DNA of 64,000 bases from Nitrobacter sp051912485 (GCF_051912485.1 NZ_CP196822.1:434001-498000); one strand, 5' to 3'; shown: positions 1-9,307, numbered from the stretch's first letter. The notes: generated by a model from the letters alone, not told the origin. A program made the numbers and translations.

Positions 1-1022
1 ACGAGCGTCCAGGGGCCTTGCGGTCGCGCAACGCCGGTCAGCCGATCATAGCCCTCGTATGCGTCGCATTGCAGGAAGCGCCCGTTAAAGCCGTCCAGAA
101 ACTGCCTGGCGAAAGCGCCGCTGCGTCCGGACGCATATCGGAACAGCACGATCGGCGGACTTGGGCCGCTGTGGCCGCGGTCGTCGGAGACAATAGCCCA
201 GAAGAAGCCTTTCTTCGTCTGGCCGCGCCCGGGAGCAAGCACCGGCGCCGTGGTCTCGTCCATGAACAGGCGATCCGCCGCCGCCAGTTGGCGGCGCATC
301 CGATCCCCAACAGCCTGGAGATGGAAGCAGGCGCGGCCGGACCAGTTCCCCAGCGTCGCCCGGTCGAGCCGGATCCCTTGTCGCGCGTAGATCCCGGCCT
401 GCCGGTAAAACGGCGTATGATCGCCGAACTTGGCGACGATCACTTGCGCAATGGCCGCTTCGGTCGGCAGTCCGCCAGGCACGACATGCTCCGGCGCGTG
501 CGCCTGAACGACCGCGCCCGAGCAGCGGCGGCAAGCATATTTTGGACGACGCGTGACCAGCACGCGCCATTGCGCCGGGATCACGTCGAGACGCTCGCTG
601 ACGTCTTCGCCGATCTTCGTCATCGCGCCGCAGCCGCAGGGACACAGCGTGCTCGCAGGCTCGATGATCCGCTCCACCCGCGGCAAATGCGCAGGCAGGC
701 AGCCCCGATTGCGATGACGGGCTTGATCTGATGCGCCGCGCGATCGGCCCTGGATAATCGCTGCCGCGTTCTCCTGCGCCGCGTCCAGGACGCCTTGCGC
801 GATCTCGACGTCTTCGAGCGGCAAATGATATTGATCAGGCCGCAGCTTCTCGGACTTCGCGCCGAACTTCTCGCGGCGAAGTTCTCCGAGGATAACCTCC
901 AGCCGGCGCCGCGCCTCTTCCGACGTTGCCAGCGCCGCCTGATGCTCGCCCAACGTCGCTTGCGTTTGCGCCAAAAGCGCCTTCAGGCGTTCGTTCTCGT
1001 CGCGCAGCGCCGCGGTGTTCAT
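1..1022 (-). CDS. tnpC: IS66 transposase TnpC, partial (C-terminus off the edge)
   Basis: The frame starts at an ATG at 1022-1020 (MNTAALRDENERLKALL) and stays open to base 1, about 340 codons. It shows the IS66 layout: an N-terminal leucine-rich coiled coil, a segment with GAKSEKLRPDQ, a zinc-finger-like part (CPCGCG and CRRC) and then the start of the DDE catalytic domain (MDETTAPV, with D as a likely catalytic residue). The gene lies 70 bases after tnpB. The final 137 bases in the window recur in reverse at 8468-8604, where a C-terminal fragment of another copy sits. Confidence 0.85.
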   Translation of the reverse strand, partial: MNTAALRDENERLKALLAQTQATLGEHQAALATSEEARRRLEVILGELRREKFGAKSEKLRPDQYHLPLEDVEIAQGVLDAAQENAAAIIQGRSRGASDQARHRNRGCLPAHLPRVERIIEPASTLCPCGCGAMTKIGEDVSERLDVIPAQWRVLVTRRPKYACRRCSGAVVQAHAPEHVVPGGLPTEAAIAQVIVAKFGDHTPFYRQAGIYARQGIRLDRATLGNWSGRACFHLQAVGDRMRRQLAAADRLFMDETTAPVLAPGRGQTKKGFFWAIVSDDRGHSGPSPPIVLFRYASGRSGAFARQFLDGFNGRFLQCDAYEGYDRLTGVARPQGPWTL

Positions 1023-1091
1023 GCGCTATTTCCAGCACATCGCCGCCGTTCTCGCCATGCGCAAAGAGCGTCCCGAGTCACTCTGCCGCAG

Positions 1092-1445
1092 TTATCCCGC
1101 CGCTTGCGGACGCCGTGCTTCCTCCGGACGGACCAGCCTCCAGTCCAAACCTTCAAACAAGGCCGCAAACATCGCCGGCGATACCCGCATCACGCCATCC
1201 GCAATCGTCGGCCACACGAACTTGCAGCCTTCGAGCCGCTTGTGCACCAACACCAGGCCCGTGCGATCCCAGACCAAAATCTTGATCCGATCCGCTCGCC
1301 TCGATCGGAACACGAACGCCGCGCCGCAGAACGGGTCGAGACCAAGCATCTCCTGCACCTTCGCCGCAAGCCCATCGTGACCACAGCGGAAGTCGACAGG
1401 CCGCGTCGCGATGTAAATCTTCAACTCCGCGCCAGCAGCGATCAT
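1092..1445 (-). CDS. tnpB: IS66 accessory protein TnpB (Orf2)
   Basis: This 117-residue protein carries the family signature: IATRPVDFRCGHDGLAAKVQ near the start, DPFCGAAFVFRSRRADRIK in the middle and an EGCKFVWP segment. It is full length for IS66 TnpB. Its ATG overlaps the tnpA stop codon in an ATGA arrangement, so the two are probably translationally coupled. IS66 TnpB is needed for transposition together with TnpA and TnpC; its biochemical role is poorly known. Confidence 0.9.
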   Translation of the reverse strand: MIAAGAELKIYIATRPVDFRCGHDGLAAKVQEMLGLDPFCGAAFVFRSRRADRIKILVWDRTGLVLVHKRLEGCKFVWPTIADGVMRVSPAMFAALFEGLDWRLVRPEEARRPQAAG

Positions 1446-1864
1446 CGTGACGTCCGCACCGCGCGGATCACCTGTGATAGTTGCTTCTCGCCGATCGCCG
1501 CGTCCGTCCGCACGACGATGTCACCGATCGCAATCTCAATCTTGACCATCGGAACGTGACGCTCGTCTAACGGCTCTTCCACAACCAGCGGTGCGAAGCT
1601 TGTCGTCGGAGAGTCGCACGACGGCAAGCCGCCTCTCTGTCGAAAGCGTCGGCGCCAGTCGTAAATCTGCCAGCGCGTCGCACCATGCTTGCGCGCCACC
1701 TCCGCTACCTGAGCGCCAGGCAATAAACTCTCGGCAACGATCCGAGCACGCTCAGATTCCGAACGTACGCGCCGCCCCGTCGGTCCCTCAAGCACTTCAA
1801 GCCGGCTGACTATTCCAGTCGATGAGCCGTCCAAATGGACGTCCTTTTTGCCGTCTAACACCAT
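1442..1864 (-). CDS. tnpA: IS66 TnpA (Orf1), helix-turn-helix protein
   Basis: A 140-residue protein with a helix-turn-helix of the IS3/IS66 OrfA type: LPGAQVAEVARKHGATRWQIYDWRRRF at roughly residues 48-75. It is the first gene of the IS66 operon and overlaps tnpB by four bases. It is expected to bind the element's DNA. The length and order fit an intact tnpA. Confidence 0.85.
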   Translation of the reverse strand: MVLDGKKDVHLDGSSTGIVSRLEVLEGPTGRRVRSESERARIVAESLLPGAQVAEVARKHGATRWQIYDWRRRFRQRGGLPSCDSPTTSFAPLVVEEPLDERHVPMVKIEIAIGDIVVRTDAAIGEKQLSQVIRAVRTSR

Positions 1865-2004
1865 CCAAAACCTCCGTCACAACCGGAGGATTCTTCGCAT
1901 GTTCGATGCTAACCCGATACAAGGGGATCAACTGAGCGCTTACGTTCATAGGGGAGGAACGGAAGTGACCGGGGGTACCAGTCAAACTGTCGCGATCGAC
2001 CCGA

Positions 2005-2328
2005 TGCGGAAATCTGTCCCCTTTAGGTGGTGTATCGATCAAGGGGAGTTCGTGGGGGCGGCCAAACGACACCATTGGAATCGCAAGCGCCATCAATGGC
2101 CTCTCCAGCGCCAATCGGGATTTCCTCGCCGTCGGCGGCATCGGCCTTCTGATCGGCGATGGCGCGCTCAACTACAGGCCGGAGAAAATTATCGAGGCGT
2201 ATTACGCCTACAATCTCAACAAGTGGAGCACGTTAACCGTCGATTATCAGTTCGTCGCCAACCCGGCCTACAACGCGAATCGTGGGCCGGTCTCGATTTT
2301 CTCGGTGCGGGCACATGCGAAATTCTAA
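2005..2328 (+). pseudogene. C-terminal fragment of an OprB-type carbohydrate porin
   Basis: The frame ending at TAA 2326-2328 reads GRPNDTIGIASAINGL, GDGALNYRPEKIIEAYY, then NKWSTLTVDYQFVANPAYN and ends in HAKF. That is the last strands of an OprB carbohydrate-selective porin, including a terminal Phe as in outer-membrane barrels. About 100 codons remain and there is no start; the rest appears to have been lost at the IS66 boundary. It is not functional on its own. Confidence 0.7.
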
Positions 2329-2636
2329 TAGCATAAGCAGTTCAGTTGCGGCGCTGACACCGCGGACGTGGTGCGTCGATTTCGATCAACAAATCTGCTC
2401 GATCATTAGTCGACAGCCCCAGCTATGGCAATTTGTCGGCCGATCTCAACCACTTGGTCGCCCGGTAAATTGAAGAAGCCGCTTACGTGCGCTGCATATG
2501 GGGCGCGCCGAAAATTATATAATAATTTCAATAGTGTAAAAGTTCGCAGTTTTATCCTGAGTGGCGCGCCATTTGCGTGAAATCACGAAAATTCTGACGC
2601 CGTTGCGGATTTTCTGGTCCAGTTGCAGGGGAAGGT
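2329..2636. other. Intergenic stretch with no recognised gene
   Basis: This stretch of about 308 bases lies between the porin tail and the PilZ gene. I see no convincing reading frame, RNA or repeat. It is AT-richer around 2505-2540, directly downstream of the leftward PilZ gene, where transcription could end, but no clean hairpin is visible. Confidence 0.3.
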
Positions 2637-2993
2637 TCACGTCCCACGGAACCTGACACCAATCCGCTTTCCCCTTTGCCACACCACATGGCAGGGTTTG
2701 GTGCTTCCATCCGAGGGAATGACCAGGATAAACGCCAGGGGACACTGAATCGGGCTCACCACTTCGATAGCCGCCCCCGTTTCAGAGATGTTGCGGACAA
2801 CGCATTCGATCGCGTTGCCGTTGAACTCTATTCTCCCGGCTTTCAGGACGCGGCGACGACGCGCTATGCGATTCTCCGCGGAAGCTTTTCTCCCGGTGAA
2901 GCCAAAAAGCAGGAGCGCCGATACGACGAGCAGGACGAGGCCAACACACACAATCGCAACCGCAATGACCTTGGTCGGGCTGTCCGGAATCAT
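2637..2993 (-). CDS. PilZ-domain protein with an N-terminal membrane anchor
   Basis: 118 residues. Residues about 8-32 form one hydrophobic helix (VIAVAIVCVGLVLLVVSALL), followed by a PilZ-like domain starting RRRRVLKAG, with NISETGAAIEV and ending GVRFRG. PilZ domains usually bind cyclic di-GMP through an RxxxR motif and a D/NxSxxG motif; both an Arg cluster and NISETG are present. It would place a c-di-GMP sensor at the inner membrane. It lies beside pilus genes, and a GGDEF enzyme is found 7 kb to the right, but no direct link is shown. Confidence 0.7.
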   Translation of the reverse strand: MIPDSPTKVIAVAIVCVGLVLLVVSALLLFGFTGRKASAENRIARRRRVLKAGRIEFNGNAIECVVRNISETGAAIEVVSPIQCPLAFILVIPSDGSTKPCHVVWQRGKRIGVRFRGT

Positions 2994-3121
2994 GGTGAGT
3001 GCAAATTCCCTGTTAAGTCATCCCAGACGTAGTCAAGCCGGGTGTACTGCTCTAAGTCCCTTCGTCGATCGGCGGATGGCTTCGTCGAGTTGAGGGGTTT
3101 TGCTGAAATCTGCTTCGGCGC

Positions 3122-3682
3122 TCAATTGGGTTGAATGACGACATCAGCGACCCGGCTATGTTGGAGAGAGATGACGATTGCGCCGTTGCGGTCAACCGTG
3201 AATCTCCCACCTTCCAATCGTGGAGCCTTGCCCACGATTGGAGCCGGCAGCGGCACCAACCCCACGTTGCGAAGGTCCCCGCCGACACCAATCGTCGCGG
3301 CCGCTTTTGACGGCGAGGCCTTGATGTAGCTCCGAACCAGCAAGACCTCGTCCTGCGTAAGATGGAACGCCGGGTGATCGTCTCGCTTCTCCGCAGATTC
3401 ATCGCTTTGTGCCTGACGACTGGTGGCCGACCAGTGCTGTTCGGCACTCAGCAGCCTGGCTTCGAGTTGCCGTTCAAGGATTGCTGTGTGTCGCCTGGCC
3501 AAGGCCAGGTCCTCGCGTGTGGATGAAATATCGGCCCGGAGAGCTTTGATCTCGCCCCGCTCCCACAACGCCAAACCGCCCGCAGAGAAAGCGATCAGGG
3601 CAGTGAATATCGCCAAGGCTCCGCCAGCGATCCGCGCCAATCCGGGATTGAGCACGCGCGCGCCTATTTTCGAACCGAACAT
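3122..3682 (-). CDS. Hypothetical protein with one membrane helix and a coiled coil
   Basis: From the ATG at 3682 the protein has 186 residues; a TTG start at 3739 would add 19. There is a membrane helix near residues 16-38 (IAGGALAIFTALIAFSAGGLAL), then a charged helical stretch (RADISSTREDLALARRHTAILERQ) that looks like a coiled coil, and a C-terminal part rich in beta-type sequence ending in VVIQPN. I do not recognise the family. It lies next to pilus genes, so a periplasmic envelope role is possible but is only inference. Confidence 0.5.
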   Translation of the reverse strand: MFGSKIGARVLNPGLARIAGGALAIFTALIAFSAGGLALWERGEIKALRADISSTREDLALARRHTAILERQLEARLLSAEQHWSATSRQAQSDESAEKRDDHPAFHLTQDEVLLVRSYIKASPSKAAATIGVGGDLRNVGLVPLPAPIVGKAPRLEGGRFTVDRNGAIVISLQHSRVADVVIQPN

Positions 3683-3899
3683 CAGCAGCGGCCTTCGTCG
3701 TGATGTAGGTGGCACTCCTACTTGCTTTCCAAAGTCCAAATCTGCGGCGTCTTTTTCGCACAGACTTCGGAGTGTGGAAAATTAGCTACTTGAGTCAAGT
3801 TAATGTCGGGTTACGCCGCGTCTGAAGGTTGAACAGGTCTCCTCCTCACATTTTATTAGTGGAGTTCGGGTATCGTGCGCGCGGTTGGGGGTAGTACTC

Positions 3900-4424
3900 G
3901 TGCGTGCTGGTTGGATAGTTGTGGCGTGTTCGGCGTTGGCGCTCGCGAGTTGCCAGACCGTCGAGAATGCGGCGCTGCCGGATGACCCGGTTACGACGGG
4001 GACAACTCCGACAGTTCGGGAGCCTGAAGACGCCAAGTACCACAGGTCCGATGAACCGCTTAAACTGGGTGTCGAGCATTTCAACCGCGGTCACTTCGGA
4101 TTGGCCGAACGCTATTTTCAGGATGCGGTAGAGAAGACGCCCTCGGACGCAGCGGCATGGATTGGGCTTGCTGCCAGCTACGATCGCCTCGGCCGCTTTG
4201 ACCTTGCCGATCGTGCCTATGCTTCCGCAATTCGATTGGCCGGCGAGACTCCTGAGATCCTCAACAATCTCGGCTACTCGTATATGCTGAGGGGAAAATT
4301 GGGAATCGCACGAAAGAAACTTCTCAAAGCCTCTGCGAGCGACCCTAGCAATCCAAGGATTGCCAATAATCTCCGCCTCCTCGACTCCAGCTATGATTTT
4401 GTCAAGCGTTCGGCCGGTCGCTGA
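3900..4424 (+). CDS. TadD-like TPR lipoprotein
   Basis: A signal sequence ends in a lipobox (ALALASC, Cys at about residue 19), followed by tetratricopeptide repeats: FNRGHFGLAERYFQDAVEKTP, AAWIGLAASYDRLGRFDLADRAYASAI and LNNLGYSYMLRGKLGIARKKL. The repeats and the lipoprotein signal match TadD, the outer-membrane pilotin-like protein of Flp/Tad pilus systems. No ATG is available; GTG at 3900 (after GGGGG) or TTG at 3885 are the possible starts. The gene faces the opposite way to the nearby cpaC. Confidence 0.6.
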   Translation: MRAGWIVVACSALALASCQTVENAALPDDPVTTGTTPTVREPEDAKYHRSDEPLKLGVEHFNRGHFGLAERYFQDAVEKTPSDAAAWIGLAASYDRLGRFDLADRAYASAIRLAGETPEILNNLGYSYMLRGKLGIARKKLLKASASDPSNPRIANNLRLLDSSYDFVKRSAGR

Positions 4425-4547
4425 GCGCCGGGTGAGCGTTCGAGTTGAACAGGCTCGGCAAACCGGCAAAGACTTTCCAGTTCGCCTTCAGCTAACCCGC
4501 TTGGACGTCGCAACTGTTCGGCGACGAGCCCGGGCCTTGTCTTGCCG

Positions 4548-4886
4548 CTACTTTCCGGATCCGCTCTGGATGTTGGTCGTCGACTGATACTCGGGAGAAA
4601 TCGGCTTGGGTGCGTTGGGGAGTTTGCTGACGTCGCGATAACGCTCGATGGCACCGGACATCCGCTGGCCATTCGCGGGGATTCGTGTGTTGCCGACATA
4701 TCGCGGCCACGGATCGATGATATGGGTCGCCGAATTGATCGCTTTCGCATCGCCGGCGCCGAGACTCACGCCATCCTTGCGCTGGAGATATTCCGCGAAG
4801 GGATCATCCCAGGGCGCCACAAGACAACAAATCACCAAGGCCTGTGCTGCGAAAGCTGTGGTGCGCCAACTCGCCTTCATCGTCAT
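4548..4886 (-). CDS. Small hypothetical protein downstream of cpaC
   Basis: 112 residues from the ATG at 4886, seven bases after the cpaC stop, so it is probably in the same operon. It begins with a short export-like hydrophobic stretch (AAQALVICCLVAPW), followed by a Pro- and Asn-rich hydrophilic tail (PNAPKPISPEYQSTTN). I recognise no domain. Its position suggests a periplasmic accessory of the Tad pilus, like the small genes beside cpaC in other alphaproteobacteria. An upstream start at 4961 would run back into cpaC. Confidence 0.5.
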   Translation of the reverse strand: MTMKASWRTTAFAAQALVICCLVAPWDDPFAEYLQRKDGVSLGAGDAKAINSATHIIDPWPRYVGNTRIPANGQRMSGAIERYRDVSKLPNAPKPISPEYQSTTNIQSGSGK

Positions 4887-4893
4887 GATGGAA

Positions 4894-6432
4894 TCACTTT
4901 CCCGCAACGGTGTTGATCGTGCCGCTGTTGATTTCAACAATGTGGCCGTACGGGCCGGCAATGTTGCCGCCGGAAACCAAATATTCGGTCAGCTTCTTTC
5001 TTTCGAGTTGTCCCATCAGGAAGACATCGGCATCGTTCCCCGGAAGAGTGGAGTCAAGTGGGGATGCCAGCTGCTGGCCGGGCGCGGCAGGCTTGACCAG
5101 ATGCGGAGTGACGATGATAACGAGATCGGTTTCGTTCTGTGTGTAGCCGGTGCTCCTGAACAGCGCTCCAAGGACGGGTACGGAGCCGATCCATGGTAGT
5201 TGCGAGATATTGCCGCGGTTGCTGTTCTGCAGCAGGCCGGCGATGGCGAAGCTCTGACCGTCGCGTAGTTCGATCGTCGTCTTTGCCTGGCGCTTGGATA
5301 GCGCTGGAATTTGAAAACCGGAGACGCTCACGGCATTGGCGAAATCAAGCTCGCTGACTGATGGTGCCAAACGCAGGTTGATGACGCCGTTCGCCAGCAC
5401 AGTGGGCATGAACGTCAACTCGACACCAAAGGTCTTGAATTCCACCGTGATGTTGGGAAAGCCCCCGGCGCTGTTCTGGACGACGGGAATCGGGAATTCG
5501 CCGCCGGCAAGAAAGCTCGCCGTGTCGCCCGACAACGCGACGAGATCAGGCTCCGCCAGACTGCGGATGAGCTGCTTCGACTCGAGCGCACTCAGCATGA
5601 CATCGACGGTGGTGCCTTGATTGACGAGGTTTGCAATTGCGACGCCAAACGGGCCTGTCGATGAGCCAGCCAGCGATCCTATCGTTTGAAATAGCGGAAT
5701 GCCGCTTCCGCCGGTCGCGGTTCCCGTTCCGGGCGCTTGGCCGACCGCCGGCGCCTGACCCCCGATGGTGGCGCCTCGGCCTTTGCTGCCCACGAACCAA
5801 TTGACCCCCAGTTGTCGCCCTGCCTCACGCGTCACCTCGAGAAAACGGACCTTCAGCATCACCTGCTGTGTCGTTGCGATCTTCATCGCGTTGACGATCG
5901 GTGTCTCCGGCGACAGCCCTTTTGCGACAGAGACCGCTCGGTCGGCTGCGACCGCGTCGCGCACCTCGCCGCTGAGCACGACCTGACCGTTGACGCTCGA
6001 GACGCGAACGCCGCTGTCATTGGTGCTGGCGTCGATCTTGTCTCGAAGATTTTCGGTGTCGGGGGTCACTTCGATATCGATGACCCCGACGACCTTCATG
6101 CTGGAATTGAACATCGAAATATTGGTCGTGCCGATCTTCTTCGCTTGAACGTAAAGCGACCGGTCCGACATTGGCAGAATATCGGCGATCTCAGGCGCTC
6201 CGATCATCGCGGTGGCGAAGGGCTGATCGATTTGCAAGGTGCGCGACTTGAACAGCGTGATTGATACGTGGCGTGCTGACCTGACGCCGCTTTCAACCGA
6301 ACGCACGCTTTGAGTCTCAGCAGCTTTCGTGCTCGAAACTACAAGCCCAGCCGCCAGGAGAAGGGCCGAAAGTGCAACGGCGTGACGTATTTGACCAAGG
6401 TGCATGACTTCGGGCGCCGGGTTGGATTTCAT
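4894..6432 (-). CDS. cpaC: Flp/Tad pilus secretin CpaC (RcpA)
   Basis: 512 residues, the usual CpaC length. It has a signal peptide (AVALSALLLAAGLVVSSTKA), an N-terminal pilus-assembly domain (SLYVQAKKIGTTNISMF), a BON-like segment (SSVNGQVVLSGEVRDAV) and the secretin domain (VMLKVRFLEVTREAGRQLGVNWF, LSALESKQLIRSLAEPDLVALSG, and PWIGSVPVLGALFRSTGY). Secretins form the outer-membrane channel through which the Flp pilus passes. It faces away from cpaB across a 308-base gap, whereas these genes normally run together. No cpaE, cpaF, tadB or tadC is found in this window. Confidence 0.92.
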   Translation of the reverse strand: MKSNPAPEVMHLGQIRHAVALSALLLAAGLVVSSTKAAETQSVRSVESGVRSARHVSITLFKSRTLQIDQPFATAMIGAPEIADILPMSDRSLYVQAKKIGTTNISMFNSSMKVVGVIDIEVTPDTENLRDKIDASTNDSGVRVSSVNGQVVLSGEVRDAVAADRAVSVAKGLSPETPIVNAMKIATTQQVMLKVRFLEVTREAGRQLGVNWFVGSKGRGATIGGQAPAVGQAPGTGTATGGSGIPLFQTIGSLAGSSTGPFGVAIANLVNQGTTVDVMLSALESKQLIRSLAEPDLVALSGDTASFLAGGEFPIPVVQNSAGGFPNITVEFKTFGVELTFMPTVLANGVINLRLAPSVSELDFANAVSVSGFQIPALSKRQAKTTIELRDGQSFAIAGLLQNSNRGNISQLPWIGSVPVLGALFRSTGYTQNETDLVIIVTPHLVKPAAPGQQLASPLDSTLPGNDADVFLMGQLERKKLTEYLVSGGNIAGPYGHIVEINSGTINTVAGK

Positions 6433-6740
6433 CGCAATCGTCAGCGATATGAGACAGCGCGAAAGGTAGCACTAAACCCTTACCGGTCGATAAAGGCGCG
6501 AAGTCAAACGATTCATCCTTTCTTAGGAGATCGGGCCCGCGGCCGGCGACGATGACTACTGGTGAGCTCGGGAGAGTGTTGCGGAATACAATCGGTGGAG
6601 CGTTCAATCCAAGCAATGCAATTAAGGGAGAGCTAACGGCATTAAAATGAAGCGCTGTCTGCTTCGTTGGGCGAAAGGTTATTCGTGCTATTCGGTGTCG
6701 CGGCTACACGAGGCCAGCGAACAGAGGAGCATGTTGCCAC
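6433..6740. promoter_or_regulatory. Divergent intergenic region between cpaC and cpaB
   Basis: This region of about 308 bases lies between the start codons of two divergent pilus genes, so it should hold both promoters. A GAGGAG ribosome-binding-type sequence lies about 12 bases before the cpaB ATG. I can assign no specific -35/-10 or operator with confidence. Confidence 0.4.
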
Positions 6741-7538
6741 ATGAGACGGCCGCGAGGAGGAAGCAGAGGGGCCGCACGTCTTTTTGTCCTGGCCCTGTCG
6801 ATCATGGCGGGGGGCGTTGCTGCTTATCTGGCGGCGGGTAGCGACAAGGTCGTGCCTCAACTCGTGCAGGCGCCAACCGTGGAGGTCCTCGTCGCGAAGT
6901 CGGATATAGGTCTTGGCGAGACTCTCTCCGCGAACAAGGTTGAATGGCAAGCGTGGCCGCAGACAACGTCGGGCATGAATCTTGTTCGTCGCGCTGAACA
7001 GCCGGACGCTATGGCAAAACTGGCTGGTTCGATCGCGCGTATGCCATTCATTGCCGGTGAGCCGATTCGCAGTGCGAAGCTTGTCTCACCCAATGGCTCA
7101 GGCTTTATGGCTGCAATTCTTCCATCTGGCACGCGCGCTGTATCGATCTCCATCTCGCCAGAGACCGGCGCCGGTGGATTTATTCTGCCCAATGATCGCG
7201 TCGACGTTATTCTATCAAGGCAGGACAAGAATTCGGATGCTGTCATGTCAGACATCATCCTCAGCAATCTTCGGGTCCTGGCCATCGACCAGACACCCAA
7301 CGGAAAAGACGGGCAGACCGCGGTGATCGGGAGGACAGCCACCTTGGAGGCGACCCCCGATCAGGCGGAATCATTGGCACGCTCCCACTTGATAGGCTCC
7401 TTGTCGCTCGCGTTGCGCAGCCTCGCGAACAGAGATGGCGGAGAAGCCGAAAAGTCTGGCAGAACGACAGTCGCCGTCTATCGCGGAGTTGGTTCTAAAA
7501 CCACGTACACCTGCAAACCGGCGTGCCGCCTGGAATAA
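6741..7538 (+). CDS. cpaB: Flp pilus assembly protein CpaB
   Basis: 265 residues. An Arg-rich N-terminus is followed by a membrane helix (LFVLALSIMAGGVAAYLAAGS), then the SAF domain (VEVLVAKSDIGLGETLS, FIAGEPI) and the RcpC/CpaB domain (GTRAVSISISPETGAGGFILPNDRVDVIL, and a late ATLEATPDQAESLA). CpaB is a periplasmic Tad component anchored in the inner membrane that works with the CpaC secretin. The start is the ATG at 6741. The tail (about 15 residues) looks slightly divergent. It is followed by non-coding DNA and IS debris, so the expected downstream pilus genes are missing. Confidence 0.9.
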   Translation: MRRPRGGSRGAARLFVLALSIMAGGVAAYLAAGSDKVVPQLVQAPTVEVLVAKSDIGLGETLSANKVEWQAWPQTTSGMNLVRRAEQPDAMAKLAGSIARMPFIAGEPIRSAKLVSPNGSGFMAAILPSGTRAVSISISPETGAGGFILPNDRVDVILSRQDKNSDAVMSDIILSNLRVLAIDQTPNGKDGQTAVIGRTATLEATPDQAESLARSHLIGSLSLALRSLANRDGGEAEKSGRTTVAVYRGVGSKTTYTCKPACRLE

Positions 7539-7741
7539 AGACAGGCCAAACTCCCGGTCAGGCGGTGGATTGACGACGTTAAGTGACGGTCGGGTTCACC
7601 ACGATGCTTCCCTTGGAAATTCGCGCGCACATTGCCGGCGCCGAAATTTACGGCGGGAGTGCACCGGAGCAGGCGTGGCAAACAATGGTGAGCGATAGTA
7701 CCAGCTGCCGAAGGCTGGCGGCTTCGTTCTTTGCAGAATGC

Positions 7742-8466
7742 CTATCCCTGTCGGAAACCTAATCCGGCTGGCAACTGAGGCCGAATCGCGCAATGCTTCG
7801 GCCTTATGAGAGAAGCTTGCAGCCTGGTCTGGTTGGCGCTGGTCGGATTGTTCCGGTCGCGGGCCTCGCTGGAAGCCGAGATACTGATCCTTCGTCATCA
7901 GCTTAACATCCAGCGACGTCAATCACCGAAGCGGCTGAATTTCAGCACTTTGGATCGGTGATATTTGCTGGGCTGTATCGTTTGGCGCCAAGTGTTCTGG
8001 GGCTCTGGCGATTTTGAAGCCTGAGACGGTGATCCGCTGGCATCGTGCCGGTTTCAGATCGTATTGGCGCTGGAAATCGAGGCATCGCGGCGGCCGGCCG
8101 ACGGTGGCGCTGGAAATACGCGAGCTGATCCGCGAGATGAGTATCGCCAATCCACTGTGGGGAGCGCCACGAATTCATGGCGAGCTTCTCAAGCTCGGCA
8201 TCGACATCGGACAGACCAGCGTGGCCAAGTATATGGCCAGGCGGAGAGGCCCGCCGCCCCAAGGTTGGAAGACGTTCCTCCGCAATCATGCCGACGGCAT
8301 CGCGGCGATGGATCTGTTCGTCGTACCGACGATCTCATTTCGCTTGCTCTATGGCTTGTTAATCATGGGGCATGGTCGACGACAGGTTTTATGGTTTGGC
8401 GTGACCGCGCATCCGACCGCAGAATGGATCGCAAATCAGATCACGCAAGCGTGCGGCTGGAAGCGT
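7742..8466 (+). pseudogene. Integrase-core (rve) IS transposase, frameshifted and truncated
   Basis: The left end (CTGTCGGAAACCTAATCCGG) resembles the left ends of the related copies at 31420 and 54890. The coding sequence begins at ATG 7806 (LFRSRASLEAEILILRHQLN), shifts frame after TLDR near 7962 and again near 8000, then runs on as ETVIRWHRAGFRSYWRWKSR through NPLWGAPRIHGELLKLG to MDLFVVPT and TAHPTAEWIANQ. It stops abruptly at 8466, where an IS66 tnpC piece is joined. So it has two frameshifts and lacks the last third, including the final catalytic Glu. Confidence 0.75.
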
Positions 8467-9055
8467 ATGCGTCCGGACGCAGCGGCGCTTTCGCCAGGCA
8501 GTTTCTGGACGGCTTTAACGGGCGCTTCCTGCAATGCGACGCATACGAGGGCTATGATCGGCTGACCGGCGTTGCGCGACCGCAAGGCCCCTGGACGCTC
8601 GTGCATTGCTGGAGTCATCTGCGTCGGCGCTTCGTCAAGCTGGCGCGCAACAGCAGATCGCCGATCGCCGAAGACGCGGTCCGGCAGATTGCGCTTCTCT
8701 ATGCCATCGAAGCCACGGTGCGCGGCTCATCGCCGGACATCCGACTGGCCGCGCGCAAGGAGCATTCGCGGCCTGTCGTTGCTGCTTTGAAGCCGTGGTT
8801 CGAGAAACAGCTGTCGATGATCTCCAGCAGCTCGACACTCGCCCAGGACATCCGCTACGCGCTCAATCATTGGCCGGGGCTGACCCGCTTCCTCGAAGAC
8901 GGACGTCTCGAGCTCGACACCAATCCGGTCGAAAACGCCATCCGGCCGGTGTGCCTGACCAGAAAAAATGCGCTATTTGCTGGTCATGAAGTTGGAGCCG
9001 AGAATTGGGCTTTGCTGGCGTCGATCGTAGCCACCTGCAAGCTCAACGACGTCAA
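8467..9055 (+). pseudogene. C-terminal fragment of IS66 tnpC
   Basis: About 196 codons of the IS66 transposase: YASGRSGAFARQFLDGFNG, the WSHLRRRFVKLA segment, and LELDTNPVENAIRPVCLTRKN holding the final catalytic Glu region, ending CKLNDVNP, where homology stops. It joins the integrase-core IS at 8466 and a different repeat at 9056. It is in a different frame from the upstream transposase. The first 137 bases match the reverse of bases 1-137, so these are pieces of two copies of the same IS. Confidence 0.8.
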
Positions 9056-9307
9056 CCCGAACTCCACCGAGCGGTGGAATGATGTCCCTCTCGGGACGAT
9101 GGATGAGGTGAGTTCGTCGCCCTGCTTGGACCTGTCGTTCGTCTGACGGCAAGGCCTCCATAGAGATTGTTCCCCCTCGTCCTCGAATCCCATACTGGAA
9201 GGGCCTTGGTGCCGATTCCGAAGAGAAGCACGAGCCCGTGAGCGACATCGACGCTGTCGTGGTGGATAGTCTGAAAGCGCTTGACCTTGAGCGGCCGATT
9301 AGAGAAG
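9056..9307 (+). repeat. 252-bp repeat, inverted copy at 61725-61971
   Basis: The stretch is nearly identical to the reverse complement of 61725-61971. It begins CCCGAACTCCACCGAGCGG, joined directly to the IS66 fragment, and ends in GCCGATTAGAGAAGCA beside an IS right end. On the minus strand both copies keep a shared open frame (FQTIHHDSVDVAHGLVLLF), but I cannot say whether it is coding. It is probably a piece of another IS. Confidence 0.6.

Larger units (their letters stand above)
1..1943 (-). mobile_element. IS66-family element, left part outside the window
   Basis: Three genes in the IS66 order tnpA-tnpB-tnpC run leftward and the last continues past base 1. The right terminus is placed at about 1943, where the sequence read on the minus strand begins GTAAGCGCTC, which resembles IS66-type ends. 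Just beyond it is the tail of an OprB-type porin, so the element may have inserted into or beside that gene. Only one terminus is visible, so the target duplication cannot be checked. Confidence 0.8.

Noticed and set aside
1797..2171. A minus-strand frame spanning the IS66 end and the porin fragment
   Set aside because: It crosses the IS boundary and lies opposite a recognisable porin tail, so it is an artefact.
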